The position numbers were made by a program, and so were the translations under genes. Below, one piece after another: positions 32,601 through 44,427 of a stretch of DNA of 64,000 nt. Below the pieces are notes generated by a model. The model saw only the letters and a program-made list of their open reading frames with translations, was not told the DNA's origin and ran no database searches. Source of the DNA: Podospora bellae-mahoneyi. Its lineage: Eukaryota > Ascomycota > Sordariomycetes > Sordariales > Podosporaceae. The stretch spans positions 2,046,001 through 2,110,000 of the forward strand of contig NW_026946359.1 in NCBI RefSeq assembly GCF_035222275.1. The letters are read 5' to 3'. Within the stretch, counting starts at the first letter, position 1; each line of letters begins with the position of its first letter.

Positions 32601-34619
32601 GATCTACCAGAAGAGCAAATCTTCGGGTTGACTGTAGACAGACAGTACATTGTCTCCATCCTAATGGAGATCATGAACTCGACCGACTACGAAACGACCG
32701 ACACGATCTACCTTGACATGTTTATTGCGAGAAACCTCCCCAAATACCCACAATATCTGCTGTTTCCAGGCTCAACTCTTACTAAAGTGCTCGCGGGACT
32801 CTGCAAGTTTCCCGGCCGAGACCTGGCTGAGGATGCTCAGCTGAGTGCGGAATACCTGCTTTCGATATACCATCCACCAGATGTCAATGACTTGATTTCC
32901 CTTTTCAAGGAAGCTGGATTCTATCGCATTTTGAAGCGCATCTACAAGAACGACAAGCAATATGGGAAGCTCATTGAGACTTATTTTGACGACCCTGAAG
33001 ACCAAGAAGCTGTGTTTAGCTGCATTGAGGTCTGCTTACGACCGCAAGCGGGCCTTACACGGCGGCAAGTACAGGATGTTCACCAAGTCATCAAACGGCA
33101 CGCGGCTCAGTTTGTCGAGATCGACCCTCCCATGGCAGCCAAAACCATTGCAAAGGTTGCGCCTGAGCTGCATCATGATGTCCTTCAAGCATCTGGTGAG
33201 CAACCGGGACTGCAATATTCGTATCTCAAGGCCATCCTGGAGCCACAGACTGAACAACGTCGTACTGGGTCACCAGATCGGGATTTGGTTGAGCAGTATC
33301 TGCGGCTGATGTGTAGGTTTGATTCAGCACATGTGTCTGACTATGTTGGGCTGGTTCAGTCTACCAATCTACGGCTTGAAAACTTGCTTCCAACGATGGA
33401 GGAGACAGGCGTGATTGATGCGGCTGTCATACTTATGGCCAAGGAAGGTCAGGCTCAGGAGGCAATGGGTCGGTTGGTTAAGCACCTCGGAACACTAGAA
33501 TCTGCTCTCCAGGGTCTGCTTGCAGGTTCTGAACCTGAATCGAACACTGAGCAGCTTCATCAGTCTGTCGAGGAGCTAATGGAGGCCTTGAGGAGGTACA
33601 TCCTAGTCGGCATCTGGCTCTGCCAGGGACAGACGGAGACTGTGCGGGAAGCCAATGCTGGTCGTCGACGGCAGAAGCCTACTCTTGACGATGCACTGTC
33701 TTCTGATGAAGCTCTCTGGCTTGATCTAATTGATATCGCGGTGTGGATCACCAAGCAGATCTCTACGGCCCTCCGGTTGTCTCGGGCAGAAGCTCCCTCC
33801 GAGAACGAGAAGCCCAATCTACCATTAGGCGATAACGACAAAATCACCACTCTTCTCCGCTCTCTGGTGCAAAACACTTTTACCGCACTGCTCACATGTA
33901 CTTCAACCCCATCACCTTCCTCGACCACAACTGCCGGCATGGGAAGCAACCTGTCCTTTCTCCGAATCCTCAGGGCGTTCCTCACACGTGCGGCTGCCTC
34001 CTCTCCCAACTTGGCCGACCTTCGCTCCGTCTTGTCGTCCATTTTTGCGGCGTATGCGTATGAAGAGTCGATCCTGCGGCTGTCCAACCGGCTTCTTGAG
34101 CGGAGTTTGTTCGTCAGTGTCCACGAGGCGGTCGTGCTCCGGCAGCGAGGATGGCGACCACGAGGCTCAACCTGCGAGGCTTGCAGTCGGAGAGTGTGGG
34201 GTCCGGGGGTGGCTGGAAATGTGTTTGAAGCTTGGGAGGAGAAGCAAGTGGTGGAAGAGAAGAAGAGGAAATTGAGAAAGGCCCTGATGTCACCGAATGG
34301 TGATGTCGGTGAGGATGGGACAGGTGGTGACGAGGAAGAGGCTTATGTTGGCAAGGGCAAAGGGAAAGGAAAGGCACCTAGTCCCAGGTTAAGACAGGAA
34401 GATGGGGCGGTCGGTGATGGCGATGTTCAGACAGCTCAGGATCCCCGAGAGGGACGGTCTGATGAGGCTGGGGCTCCTAGGAGGAGGGAGCAGCCACCGT
34501 TGGGGCCGTTGGTCTTGCTTGCGTGTAGACATATTTACCACAAGAGCTGCTTGGAGGAGCTGTTGGCGAAGGATGGGCAGGTAAAGGAAAATGAGTATAG
34601 ATGTCCTATTGACGGGTAG
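29617..34619 (+). CDS. VPS8: Vps8, CORVET tethering complex subunit
   Basis: Three exons (29617-29994, 30048-30480, 30535-34619) encode 1631 residues. Vps8 is the Rab5-binding subunit of CORVET, acting in early-endosome tethering. A disordered acidic N-terminus leads into a beta-propeller: CLAVTANIVMGTSKGIILVF and, across the second intron, GPGTKAVESGPITSIAISAD and GGHSNGNIFTW. A long alpha-solenoid follows. The C-terminus has a RING-H2-like finger starting CEAC (about 1484), with a low-complexity insert of some 110 residues before CRHIYHKSC and RCPIDG at the very end. The start ATG at 29617 (MSSSQAQG) is the first ATG in the frame. Vps8 is followed 267 nt later by the PIG-P gene on the same strand. 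Confidence 0.93.
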
Positions 34620-34886
34620 AAGACTTGGGGAGACTTGGTGGGTGATACCAGGCATTTAGCTGTATATATTATGGATTTAATACCAGCCTGTTGGTTTGAA
34701 GTAAAGGGGGTAAAATACCGTATTGGATGCACGCTGCTGTAACTTACGTTACCCATGCGAAGATCAGTGGGGCGCCCCAGAGTCTTGGCGCTCTTAACAA
34801 TCTCCTGATCTCAATTCTAGATCTCGCCTTTCTATCTTGCAACAAACACGCCTCACAGCATCTCAATCCCTCCACATGCCGTCAGA

Positions 34887-35858
34887 ATGTCGATAACATC
34901 CGAAGAAGAAGTCGAAGAGGACGCGCCTCCCCTCTCCGACTCACCCTCCCACAACGACTCTTCCGACTCCAACAACGGCAGCGGCAGTCTACATCAACAC
35001 CACAACCACAATCACGACCACAACAATGGCTCAACCTCCCCCTCCGCCACCTCCCACCCAGGCTCCGACTACGAAGGCGAATATCTCTCCGAGTCAGACC
35101 TATCAGAAGAAGACGACGACGACGAAGACGACGGCAACCCAAATTCTTTCCCCCCTGCGGCCCCCTTTTCGCAACACACCTTCGCGCCCCCGTTCTACGG
35201 CCGTCCGCCAACACCCCTACCCCCATCTCCCTCTTTAACATCCCTGTTGCGACCCTCCAGACCAACAACCCCCGACGCCTCGGACGACGAACACGCCGAA
35301 CCACTACCTAGGGCGAGGCCAAAAGTGCCGACGTATGAATACTACGGCTTCGTGCTGTATCTCTTCTCCAGCCTCCTGTTCCTCTTTTACCTGCTCTGGA
35401 GCTACCTCCCGTCGCCGTTTCTGCACGCGTTGGGGATATACTACTACCCTAACCGGTGGTGGTCGTTGGCGGTGCCCAGTTTTATCGTCATGTTGCTGGT
35501 GTATATATACGTGGCGTTGGCGGCGTATAATGTGGAGATATTGACGCTGCCGATGGGGAGCATAGAGACCGTGGTTGATGAGGCGGCGCAGGTGGCGGTT
35601 GTGGATAGTCGGGGGAGGATAAGGGCTGTTGGGAAGCGGGGGAGGGATAGGGGGGAGGGGCATAGGAGGAAGGGGTCGGGGAGGAGTAATAGGGATGAGG
35701 AGGGGGGAGGGGGGCAGCATGGGGGGTTGGATTGGAGGGAGGTTTGGAATGAGGGGACGGATGCGGTGATGGATGTGCCGTTGGCGGGGGTTTGTGAGGT
35801 GCTTTACGGGTATGGGGGGGAGGAAGAAGGGGATGGGGATGTTATTACGAGGGTTTAA
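34887..35858 (+). CDS. PIG-P domain protein, GPI-GlcNAc transferase subunit
   Basis: Single exon, 323 residues. PIG-P (Gpi19 in yeast) is a subunit of the ER enzyme that adds GlcNAc to phosphatidylinositol, the first step of GPI-anchor synthesis. The domain begins at YEYYGFVLYLFSSLLFLFYL (about residue 150), followed by LWSYLPSPFLHALGI and YYPNRWW, then the second span VPSFIVMLLVYIYVALAAYN. The conserved tail DVPLAGVCEVLYG is also present. A long acidic, His- and Ser-rich N-terminal extension of about 145 residues is predicted cytosolic. A basic and Gly-rich insert (RGRDRGEGHRRKGSGRSNRD) separates the second span from the tail. The first half uses C-rich codons and the second half almost pure G-rich ones, with the switch near 35430. 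Confidence 0.88.
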   Translation: MSITSEEEVEEDAPPLSDSPSHNDSSDSNNGSGSLHQHHNHNHDHNNGSTSPSATSHPGSDYEGEYLSESDLSEEDDDDEDDGNPNSFPPAAPFSQHTFAPPFYGRPPTPLPPSPSLTSLLRPSRPTTPDASDDEHAEPLPRARPKVPTYEYYGFVLYLFSSLLFLFYLLWSYLPSPFLHALGIYYYPNRWWSLAVPSFIVMLLVYIYVALAAYNVEILTLPMGSIETVVDEAAQVAVVDSRGRIRAVGKRGRDRGEGHRRKGSGRSNRDEEGGGGQHGGLDWREVWNEGTDAVMDVPLAGVCEVLYGYGGEEEGDGDVITRV

Positions 35859-36459
35859 ACAGAGCGGGCGTTTGTTTTTGTAATGATACCCTTTTGTTTG
35901 TGTGGAGCTAGTGGCGTACTTCGGTCTTGGAAAGGGAAGCAACTTGGCGAAGTGCAGAAGGACTTTGATGTTATGGTGGATAGTTGGATGCTATTGAGGA
36001 CGACATAAAAGTTCTTCTGGGCTTCGATATGCTGCACTTTCCATGCTTTTATAGTTCCAAGGCCGAAGTAGGCTACAGTTGTCAACCTGGTCAAATATAT
36101 AGCGAGCGTTGATTGAGAAAATGGCGGGAATTGATTACATCGAGTATTTAACGATGATGGTGTAGATGCGGGGCACCCACTACAGCAGCAACACAAGGTC
36201 GTGGAAATAGCAAGGAATAAGCAATTGAACGTCGGCACAAGATTATTCTACATAAAGAGTTTGGGGGATTGTGTATAATACATCACGCAAGGCCGACCAT
36301 CCGTAAGTAAGCACGCTGAGGAGTCACAAGTGGGGTACGTTCGATCAGGAAGGAGGGAAGGAGGGCAAGCCGATGAACATTAACTACCTTGTATCCAGCA
36401 TTTCCCGCCAAACAGCCAAACCTCGTGAGCCTCACAACCTATTCGAAGACACAAGCAAA
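35859..36459. other. Intergenic, no gene seen
   Basis: 3' flank of PIG-P and upstream region of the dehydratase gene. An in-frame ATG at 36373 would add 29 residues to the next protein; see that entry. Confidence 0.5.
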
Positions 36460-38032
36460 ATGGATTCACGCACGTCCGATGCCTCCCTCAAGGAGCAGCT
36501 CAAAAGCAGATTCGTGGGCAAGACACTCGACCAAGTCCCCACCCCATCAGTGATCCTCGATCTGGCCAAACTCGAGACGAACTGCAATGGAATGCTGGAA
36601 GCGACGGAGAAACTTGGTCTGCTCTGGCGGGCTCACATAAAGACGCACAAGGTATAAATCGTCGTTGAGAATAAGTCGCCGGTCATGAGCTGACATTGTT
36701 CAGACAACAGAGCTCACCCGCCTCCAAGTCGGCAATGACAAGTCCACTCCTGTGAACATTGTCGTCTCAACCATCATCGAAGCAGAGAATATCCTCCCAT
36801 TGCTGAAAGAATACCAGTCTAAGGGGAGAAAAGTCAACGTGCTCTTCTCCTTTCCCCTCTTCCCTTCCGCGGCCTCTCGACTAGCCGATCTATCTGCGCA
36901 GTTAGGACCGGATTCCATCTCTCTTATGATTGACCACCCTGACCAACTCGTTTCTGCCGCAACTATTGCTCACACAACGGGTGCTTACCCCCCTCTGGTG
37001 TTCATCAAGATTGACGGTGGCTACCACCGAGCAGGCGTACAGCCCTCTCCCAGTTTCGCCACGGGGGAGTCAACCCAGGGGGACAGCAGCCACCCTTCCG
37101 AAGTCCTCATCGACGCCGTTCTCGAAGCGGAGAAACAAAACAAGTGTGTCTTGCACGGGGTGTACATCCACGCAGGCCACAGCTACGGCACCAGGACTGA
37201 CTGGGCTGCATTGGGCTATCTAGCCCAGGAATTCCAAATCTGTCTCGACTTTGCCGAAGCGATCAGAAAACGAAGCCCAGGGCATAAGCTAGTCCTTTCC
37301 GTTGGTGCGACACCTACCGCAACCACCATCCAGCACCCTAGCATCATCTCATCTGGTGACAACAACAACGGTGATAGTTCAGTTCAGAAACTAAAAGAAT
37401 TCATCACCGCCCAGTCAAAAACAGAAAACCCATTCAGCCTTGAAGTCCACGCCGGGGTTTAGTATGTCCCTCTCTGCTCCGTATTCCTAGGTACTCAGCT
37501 AACACCCCCAAGTTCAACCCTCGACCTCCAACAGCTCGCCACCCACGCCCGGGACTCCTCCCTCCTCAAGGCTGACGACATCGCCATCAGTGTCCTAGCA
37601 GAAATAGCCTCCCTCTACCCCTCCCGCGGCAAAAACTCCACCACCGAAGCCCTCATCAACGCAGGCTGCCTCGCCCTCGGCAGAGAACCCGTCACCGACA
37701 AGGGCAGCATCCCCGGAGTGGATTACTCCGGCTGGGGCTTTCTTATGCCCTGGGGCGGTGACCTCACCTCTAACCCCACCCCAGGTCCTGACTTTCCCCG
37801 TGTTCACCCCGGTTGGCAAGTGGGCAAAGTCTCCCAGGAACATGGCATCTTGGTGTGGGATGGTAAACCCGAAGACGAGATCCCGCTGCAGTATGGACAG
37901 AGGGTGAGAATCTGGCCTAATCACAGCTGCATCGCGGGCGCGTGCTTTGATTGGTATTTGATCGTGGACAGTAGGAGCAAGGGGAGGGAGAACGAGGTGG
38001 TGGATGTTTGGCCTAGGTGGAGGGGATGGTAG
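36460..38032 (+). CDS. D-serine dehydratase-like PLP enzyme
   Basis: Three exons (36460-36651, 36704-37461, 37513-38032) encode 489 residues. The family splits D-serine into pyruvate and ammonia; the alanine-racemase-type barrel also includes D-threonine aldolases. Visible: TPSVILDLAKLETNC (start of the barrel), RAHIKTHK with the PLP Lys near 61, VFIKIDGGYHRAGV, GVYIHAGHSYG, LSVGATPTAT, and in the C-terminal domain the zinc pair His-x-Cys in PNHSCIAGACF, the feature of eukaryotic D-serine dehydratases. Introns were placed by joining THK-TTELTRLQ and HAGV-YSTLDLQQ; the second acceptor is an unusual AAG. The start MDSRTSD is chosen over MNINYLV at 36373 because relatives begin close to the barrel; the longer form remains possible. 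Convergent with Arp4. Confidence 0.87.
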
Positions 38033-38587
38033 GTAGAGATTGTGATCACGAAACAAGTGTCGATGAGAGGGAGCATACAATACTTTGCCGTATTATTTTC
38101 TAAGAACTAAAAACCCAGAACAAGGCTCGTTGAGCACCTGAAATGAAACAGTCAAAACCAGCGCTGGACCTTTTTAGTGACCACGGTCTTTTCCCCTACG
38201 CTGACTCCTCGTTCGATCAAAGAGAGGTGCCCCCGGAATAATCCACCCCCCCTTTTTTCACTTGGCTCACTCAAATTTCACATAACGCCAACGCATGCCC
38301 TACCCCTACCCCTACGCCCTTACGCCAACCCCCCTTGGAGGTGCTTCATCCCTCTACGTCTTTTCCTCCTCCTCAGCTACTTTCTTCCTCTTCCCCTTCC
38401 CCTCCTCCCTGCTTGCCTCTTCTCCTCCTTGACTTTTTCCACTTCCTTTTCTCCTCCTCCTCGACCTCCTTCGTCTTCTTTTCCTCCTCCTCTCCAGGGT
38501 TTCGCTTACCTTCAAGCATACACCGTTGCGAGCTTTTTTTTGACATCTTCACCTTCCTCTCCATCAAAGTCGGGTTGGCCGACCACC
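38033..38587. other. 3' flanks with polypyrimidine tract
   Basis: Between two convergent genes. From about 38340 to 38515 the plus strand is almost wholly C and T with few purines. No gene seen; the Pro/Ser/Leu-rich frames through it are compositional. Confidence 0.6.
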
Positions 38588-40070
38588 CTACTTGCAGCGC
38601 TTCTCCACGATCCCAGGCCCGTTCTCCTCGTATTCCTTTCGTGAGATCCACATCTGGTGGAATGTGCCCAGACTCCCGAGGATGCTGCCACCTATCCAGG
38701 CCCCGAACCGCCTCTCGCTGCTGAGGCCGGCGGCGTGAAGCTTGACCTTGACGCTGGGGAACATGGCTGTAAGTTCGTGGTTCAGGCGGTCGGTGAACCC
38801 TGGCAACAAGCTTGTGCTCCCGGTAACGACAACGTTGGCCAAAAGGGCAGGTCGAACGTCGACGTCGATGGAGTCGAGTGCTGCCTTGATCAAGCCGGGC
38901 ACAGTCTGGGCCTTGGTGATCTTTCCTTCCTCGGTGGCGCTGGGGAAGGCAGCGTTGTCGTCCCACATGCCCTCGGCAACCTTGAAGCGTTGCTCGCGCC
39001 ACATCTGATTGCTGCCATCTGGCATCTCAAACACACGGCCAGGCAGGTTCTTGGCGTAGTCCTCGTTTCCTGGCGCGAGGTATCTCCCAGGGCCCCTCCA
39101 AACCTCTACCACAGACTCCTTGAACTCTTTCAAGACTCTCTCCTCCTCATAGGCCCTGAAGGAGGGTGAAATCTGGAAATCAAAAGTCTTCAGCCTGGCG
39201 TCAGCAGGTTGCCCAGCCTCCACCGGCTTCTTGTTTTCCACCATAAAAGTAGGCACAACCTCCACCTTGGGCTCGCTGGCCTCAAAGAGTGACCTGATCT
39301 GGCTGCTGAGCCATACACCGCCAACAGGCGACCGCTGGACGCTCCGCTTCAGCACCATGCCGTCAAAAATCGCCGTGACACTGGTGTTAGACCCTCCCAC
39401 GTCCAACACCAAGGCTGTCGCCTTCCCCGCTGCAAAGGCAGCCAGCACCGGGGTCTTGCTCAGCCAAAACGCAGGACACGCCCAATTCTCCATGCAAATC
39501 TCAATGGCCTTTTCCCTCTGCTTTGGTGAGTTCCATGCCGCCTCTGTCATCAACAGCGGATTCTCCGCCATGGGCTTTTCGTAGTTTTCCGTCTCGTCTA
39601 AATCAGCCTCGTCGGCCATTTCCACATCTTCGCCCTCAGCTGCTGGTTTGGGCTTGTTGTTCAGGCCGTTTTTGCTGGGCGGGGTTGGGCGGGGGATGCC
39701 CAGGCGGTTGACAAGGGCATGCTCCCAGATCTTGGTGGCGGCATCCCAGTCCTCCACGACGCTATCGCGGTTCATGTAATTGCGGATTTCGAAGTCAGCA
39801 CGGGGATACATTGCCTGGTCGCCGAAGACATCGCGATTGGAGGAGGTGATATGGCCGTAGAACGAGGGGAGAACCTGCTTAGGCATTTCTTCGCCCGCAA
39901 AGCCGGCACGGGTGTTGATGTAGCCTGGGTCAAGGACGATGGCAGAGACTTCGTCTGAAGGGGCGGAATTGTTAGCATGTGCGCTCCTACTGGGGGTAGC
40001 AGATGATGGGCATACCTCCGCCATAGACGTCCGTCGGTTGTACCGACGAGGGGAGCGGTTGTTGTGCCAT
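38588..40070 (-). CDS. ARP4: Actin-related protein Arp4
   Basis: Two exons (40070-40016 and about 39954-38588) encode 473 residues, close to yeast Arp4 (489). Arp4 is the nuclear actin-related subunit of NuA4, SWR1 and INO80. The 61-nt intron (GTATGC donor, CTTCAG acceptor) joins MAQQPLPSSVQPTDVYGG to DEVSAIVLDPGYINTRAGFA. Actin-fold stretches: LDPGYINTRAGFAGEE (phosphate loop 1), LVLDVGGSNTSV (phosphate loop 2), VVVTGSTSLLPGF (adenosine motif) and AWIGGSILGSLGTF with the typical actin C-terminus. An acidic insert (EGEDVEMADEADLDETENYE) is usual for Arp4. A second in-frame ATG inside the intron gives a longer uninterrupted frame, but only the spliced form has the family N-terminus. Divergent to TAF1, starts 842 nt apart. 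Confidence 0.93.
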
Positions 40071-40912
40071 GTTGTAGGTTGTGATGTCGTATAATATGAT
40101 GATGGGCTCTGTAGCTATCAATTGAATCTGTGTGGAATCAGTGATGGTGTGTGAAAGATGAGATTTTAACTTTGTTGGGAGCAAGTTGCAGGCGACAGAG
40201 ATGGAACCAGTCGCGTGAAGAATGATTGAGCTTCTCGAAGTACGAGGGGTGGGCGCAGAGCTGCAAGACGGCGCGTTCCTGCTCCTAAGAGAAAACAGTG
40301 GGGCATGGAAGGCAGCCTTGGCAAGTGCAACCACTGAAAGTCTGCCTCAGTGAGCTGTTGTACCTTGATGAACTTCCATTGCAGTTGCCTGCCCACACCA
40401 GCTCATTGATTCTTCAGACGGAGAAGCCACCACAGAAATTTTTAACTGCCAGGACACCTAGCTTTTCCTTCTTTTCTACAACGTACCTCCTCCGACCAAG
40501 ACTGCCCGTCAAAAGCACAGACTCCAAACCAAAAAGACCAGCCCAGGTTTTCGGCACCGACCTTCGAAGCCCCACCTGAAAGCGAAGCTGGGGAAGGCCC
40601 CTGCCTGCGAAGCTAATTCTTGGCGCGACTTTGCTTCCCGCCCGCCGCGACTTAACAAAGGCAGCGAGGCCAGCGGAGACAAATCGTAACCACACATCGC
40701 CAAATCGTGATTCACTTTCCCCAGGCTTCCGACCCTGCCACGGCACTCGAGGGCAGCCAAACTCTAGGTCGCCGGCGCTCAAAACGATGAGATAGCCGTG
40801 TACCATCCAGCGCATTCCAAACGAGGACCTGAGCTGCGACCTCGCACCTCACCAAATCCTCTCACTACAAACCCATCCCATTCCCGACATTCCAACCGCT
40901 GCCACTGACACC
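40071..40912. other. Shared upstream region of ARP4 and TAF1
   Basis: 842 nt between two start codons of chromatin/transcription genes on opposite strands. No gene seen; both promoters must lie here. Confidence 0.6.
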
Positions 40913-43900
40913 ATGGCGGTCGACGAACTCGACTTTGCCAATCTTAACGACGAGGCTTGGGCTGATGTCGAGGCCCGTGACGAAGCCGCCATCAAGAAGA
41001 TCAACAACGCTTTTGAGGACGGCGAACTCAATGGCATCATCGGCAATGTCGCATCAGGCGGCGCCATCGACCAGGCCGACAAAGCCGACGATGCTATCGA
41101 CTTTGAAGACATGGATTTGAGCGACGAAGATGACCTGCCCGAGGAGGAGGAAGCGACGGGCCCGCCCTTGGACGTTAATGACGATGAGGACGACCTCTTT
41201 GGTGACGCCGGCTTCAGGTCCTCCCCGGAACCCGCTGACGGGCTAAACGACGATAACGACGCCGATTCCAATGCTCCTGATGCAGACGGTATGGATATTG
41301 ACGAGCCTGCCAAGTCGCTGGAGGAACTGCGGGCCATGAACTTCGACTTTGATCATGACCCTGGCCTGGACGAAACCAACCAAGATCCCAACATTCCGGC
41401 CCCTGCCGAGAATCTCGTGGAAGCCGTCAAGCAAGCCTACCCGGGATTCAAGGAGAACGCTGTTCTGCCTTGGAATGAACTTTTACGCCCCAAAGTTGCC
41501 ACCTGGATCTCCAAGAAACCTCTGAAGCCTCCCAAGCACCTCGTGCCGAGCAAACTGAGCTTGGATTTGGAGGCTGATCAGGAGAAGCTTTTCAGAATTC
41601 CCGGCACTGCCATGTATTCGGTATTTCAGAGGATCAGAGATGCCGAGGCGCGTGGTCTGTGGTCTCTAGAGGAGTATGAGCCCCTGGAGCAAGCCGATAT
41701 TGAGGTGTTCAGCGTGGACGATGGGGAGTCTGGCGATGAGAAAATAGGTGGGTACACCCTGCGCGACATCGCCCTTGTGTGCGATGACTGGGACAGCGTC
41801 GTCGGGCTTGCCGAACTCCAAAGCCAAAACCAGGTCGACTCCGTCACTGAAGACAGGCACATTAAGTCTGAGCCTGACGAAGATGACGAAGACGACGAGT
41901 GGGATAGAATGTTTCTGGATAACCAGCCTGCCTCGAAGAAACGGCGGCTGGAGATACCAAAAGGCCTCCCGCCTATCCCAACCTTTACAGCACCGAACTT
42001 TGACAATTACGAACAAGCTGCCTCCAAGCTCGGGAAGCGCGTCATACTGGACATGAACGACCCGTTCCTTCTTGTGGATGATGTCGAGTCGTCAGAACGA
42101 GCCGCCAAGAGACGCAAGACCCAGCACAAGACGGTCCGCCTGGCAAATGGACGCCTTGGCCGCGAATTGACCCAACGATTCAACTTTTCTTCGGACCAGG
42201 CCTACGATGCCCTCAAGGAAAACGCTCAGAGCAAGGTTCGCGCGACGTTGGCGCCCATTCCCGTCGAGCACAGTATGCCTGCCCAGCGGCTGTCTTGGCC
42301 ATATTACAAGGTCAAACTTACTGCCAGCGACCCGCACAGTTATCACCGGCCGCAATTCCATCCAAGGAAGGATGGTCAGCATCTCATCAGGTTTTCCAAG
42401 CCTCAGCCTACAAAGCGCAAGTTGATGAGGGCCAAGAAAATTCCAGAGGCCTTCAGGACATCTGCCGACCTCTCAATGAACGACAGCTCCACCGCTGTAC
42501 TACTGGAGTACTGCGAGGAGGTTCCCATTGTACTTTCCAACTTCGGCATGGGTCAAAAGATCATCAACTACTACCGTCGCTCAAAGGGCACTGACTCCAA
42601 CTCTAAGGGAGAGAAGAGGGAGCTCGGCGAGAACTGTGTCTTGATGCCTGAGGACCGGTCTCCGTTTGCCATGGTTGGCCAGGTACATCCGGGCGAAACT
42701 GTGCCTACTCTTCACAACCAGATGTTCCGAGCCCCCATCTTCAAGCACAGCCCGAGAAAGACTGATTTTCTCGTCGGTCGCAGCTCCACCGGCAAATCAG
42801 GGGCGAGCTGGTACATTCGCAACATTGATCATCTCTTCGTCGTCGGTCAGATTCTTCCCTCGATGGAAGTGCCAGGACCTCACTCCCGGCGTGTGACCAA
42901 CATTGCCAAAAACCGCCTCAAGATGGTTTCATATCGCCTGCTCAGGAACAGCGACAATGTCACGCTCAGCGATATCACAAAGCACGTCGCCGAGTCCAAC
43001 GAGTCACAGAACCGTCAGAAGCTCAAGGAATTTTTAGACTTCCGCAAGGAGCAGCGCAACTGGACGCTCAAGGAAGGCGACGAAATGTTGCCGGAAAGCG
43101 AGATCCGGTCGCTTGTTAGGCCTGAAGAGGTCTGCCTGTTGGATGCCATGCAGGTGGGCGCACACGAACTCGAGAACGGCGGCTATGAAGTTAATGACAG
43201 CATGGTCAACGATGAGAATGAAGCCGGTGACGAGCTACCTCCGGATGCACTTGCTAATAAAATGGCGCCGTGGAGGCTCACCAAGGCTTTCATTGATGCG
43301 AGCCATGGCAAAGCCATGATCGCTGTTCACGGTGCGGGAGACCCGACGGGCAAAGGTCTCGGCGTCAGCTACCTCCGCACCTCGATGAAGGGTGGTTTCC
43401 TAGAGCAGCTTCAAGGTCCCAATGCTACATCCGCCGATGCCATAGAGCGACAACGGAAGGCTAACGGCGGGCACATGTACAACGTCAAGAACCAAGACAC
43501 GCTGTACAGTGAAGCTCTCAAGGATATCTGGAACCGCCAGCGAGAAAGTCTGCAGGATGCGCAGGAGCACGATGACGACGATGTTTTGGCACAGGAAGAC
43601 GAGGATGATCGCTTCAACACCCAGAGTCAGGCTCCTTCCCGCCCGGCCGTCCCCGATGGCGTCAGCCAGATCAGTCAGAGCCATGCCAGCGCTGTGGGTG
43701 GTGGCAGAAAGCTGAAGATCACCCGGCAAATCAAGGATGAGAACGGCGAGCTTAAAACTGTTGAAGAGGTCGTTCACGACCCCGTGGTCATCAATCAATA
43801 CCTGAAGAGGAGGCGCCAACAAGCCATGGAGAAGATCGAGTATGTTGCTGTCCTCAGAAACAGTCAATTCAATCTGGATTTTGCTGACATGATATCTGTA

Positions 43901-44427
43901 GCTTTGACAATATCAAGCTTACCGGAGACAAGGAAACCGATACGCTCATTCTTGAAAAGTTAGTATCAACCTACCATTGCAGTGCACGGAAACTAACACG
44001 TTTTGGCAGAGCTGCGATTGAGCTCGAGCGTCTACAGAAGAACAAGATCCGAACAGCCAAACGCACCAAGCAGAAGGATCTCCAGCAGCGCATGAAGGAA
44101 GGCGGCGCCGACGGCCCCGATTCACCCGGTCTCGGCGGAGAAAAGGTCCCGGGCACGACGAGGAAGTGCGCGAACTGCGGCCAGGTCGGCCATATCAAAA
44201 CCAACAAGAAGTGTGTATGCCCCAGCCCCTTATGTGATTCTTTCGACGATGAGGAGCTCTGGGAGGAGATTGAGGAGGAGGAGAAGGACGAGAAAGAGGA
44301 GGTAGTGGAGCAGCCCAAGGCGAAGCCGAAGAAGAAGCGCAAGCCGCGGAATCGTCCGACTGCTCGCAAAGAGCGGGAGCTGGACACGCAGCGGAGCAAG
44401 CTGCTCACCGATGCTTCCCAGTGGTGA
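40913..44427 (+). CDS. TAF1: TFIID subunit TAF1
   Basis: Three exons (40913-43839, 43902-43958, 44010-44427) encode 1133 residues. TAF1 is the scaffold of general transcription factor TFIID. The acidic N-terminus (LDFANLNDEAWADVE, then runs of Asp/Glu) is the TBP-binding-like region. The central conserved domain (DUF3591) shows NFGMGQKIINYYRRS, SPFAMVGQVHPGETVPTL, NQMFRAPIF, FLVGRSS, YIRNIDHLFVVGQ and GPHSRRVTNIAKNRLK. Near residue 1048 is a zinc knuckle, CANCGQVGH followed by KTNKKC. Bromodomains are absent, as in other fungi. The tail is Lys/Arg-rich. The two small introns near the 3' end were placed by joining EKI-DFDNIKLTGDK and LILEK-AAIELERL; the middle exon is only 57 nt. The knuckle reads NKKCVCPSPLCDS instead of the common NKKLCP, but no intron fits there. 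Confidence 0.93.
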
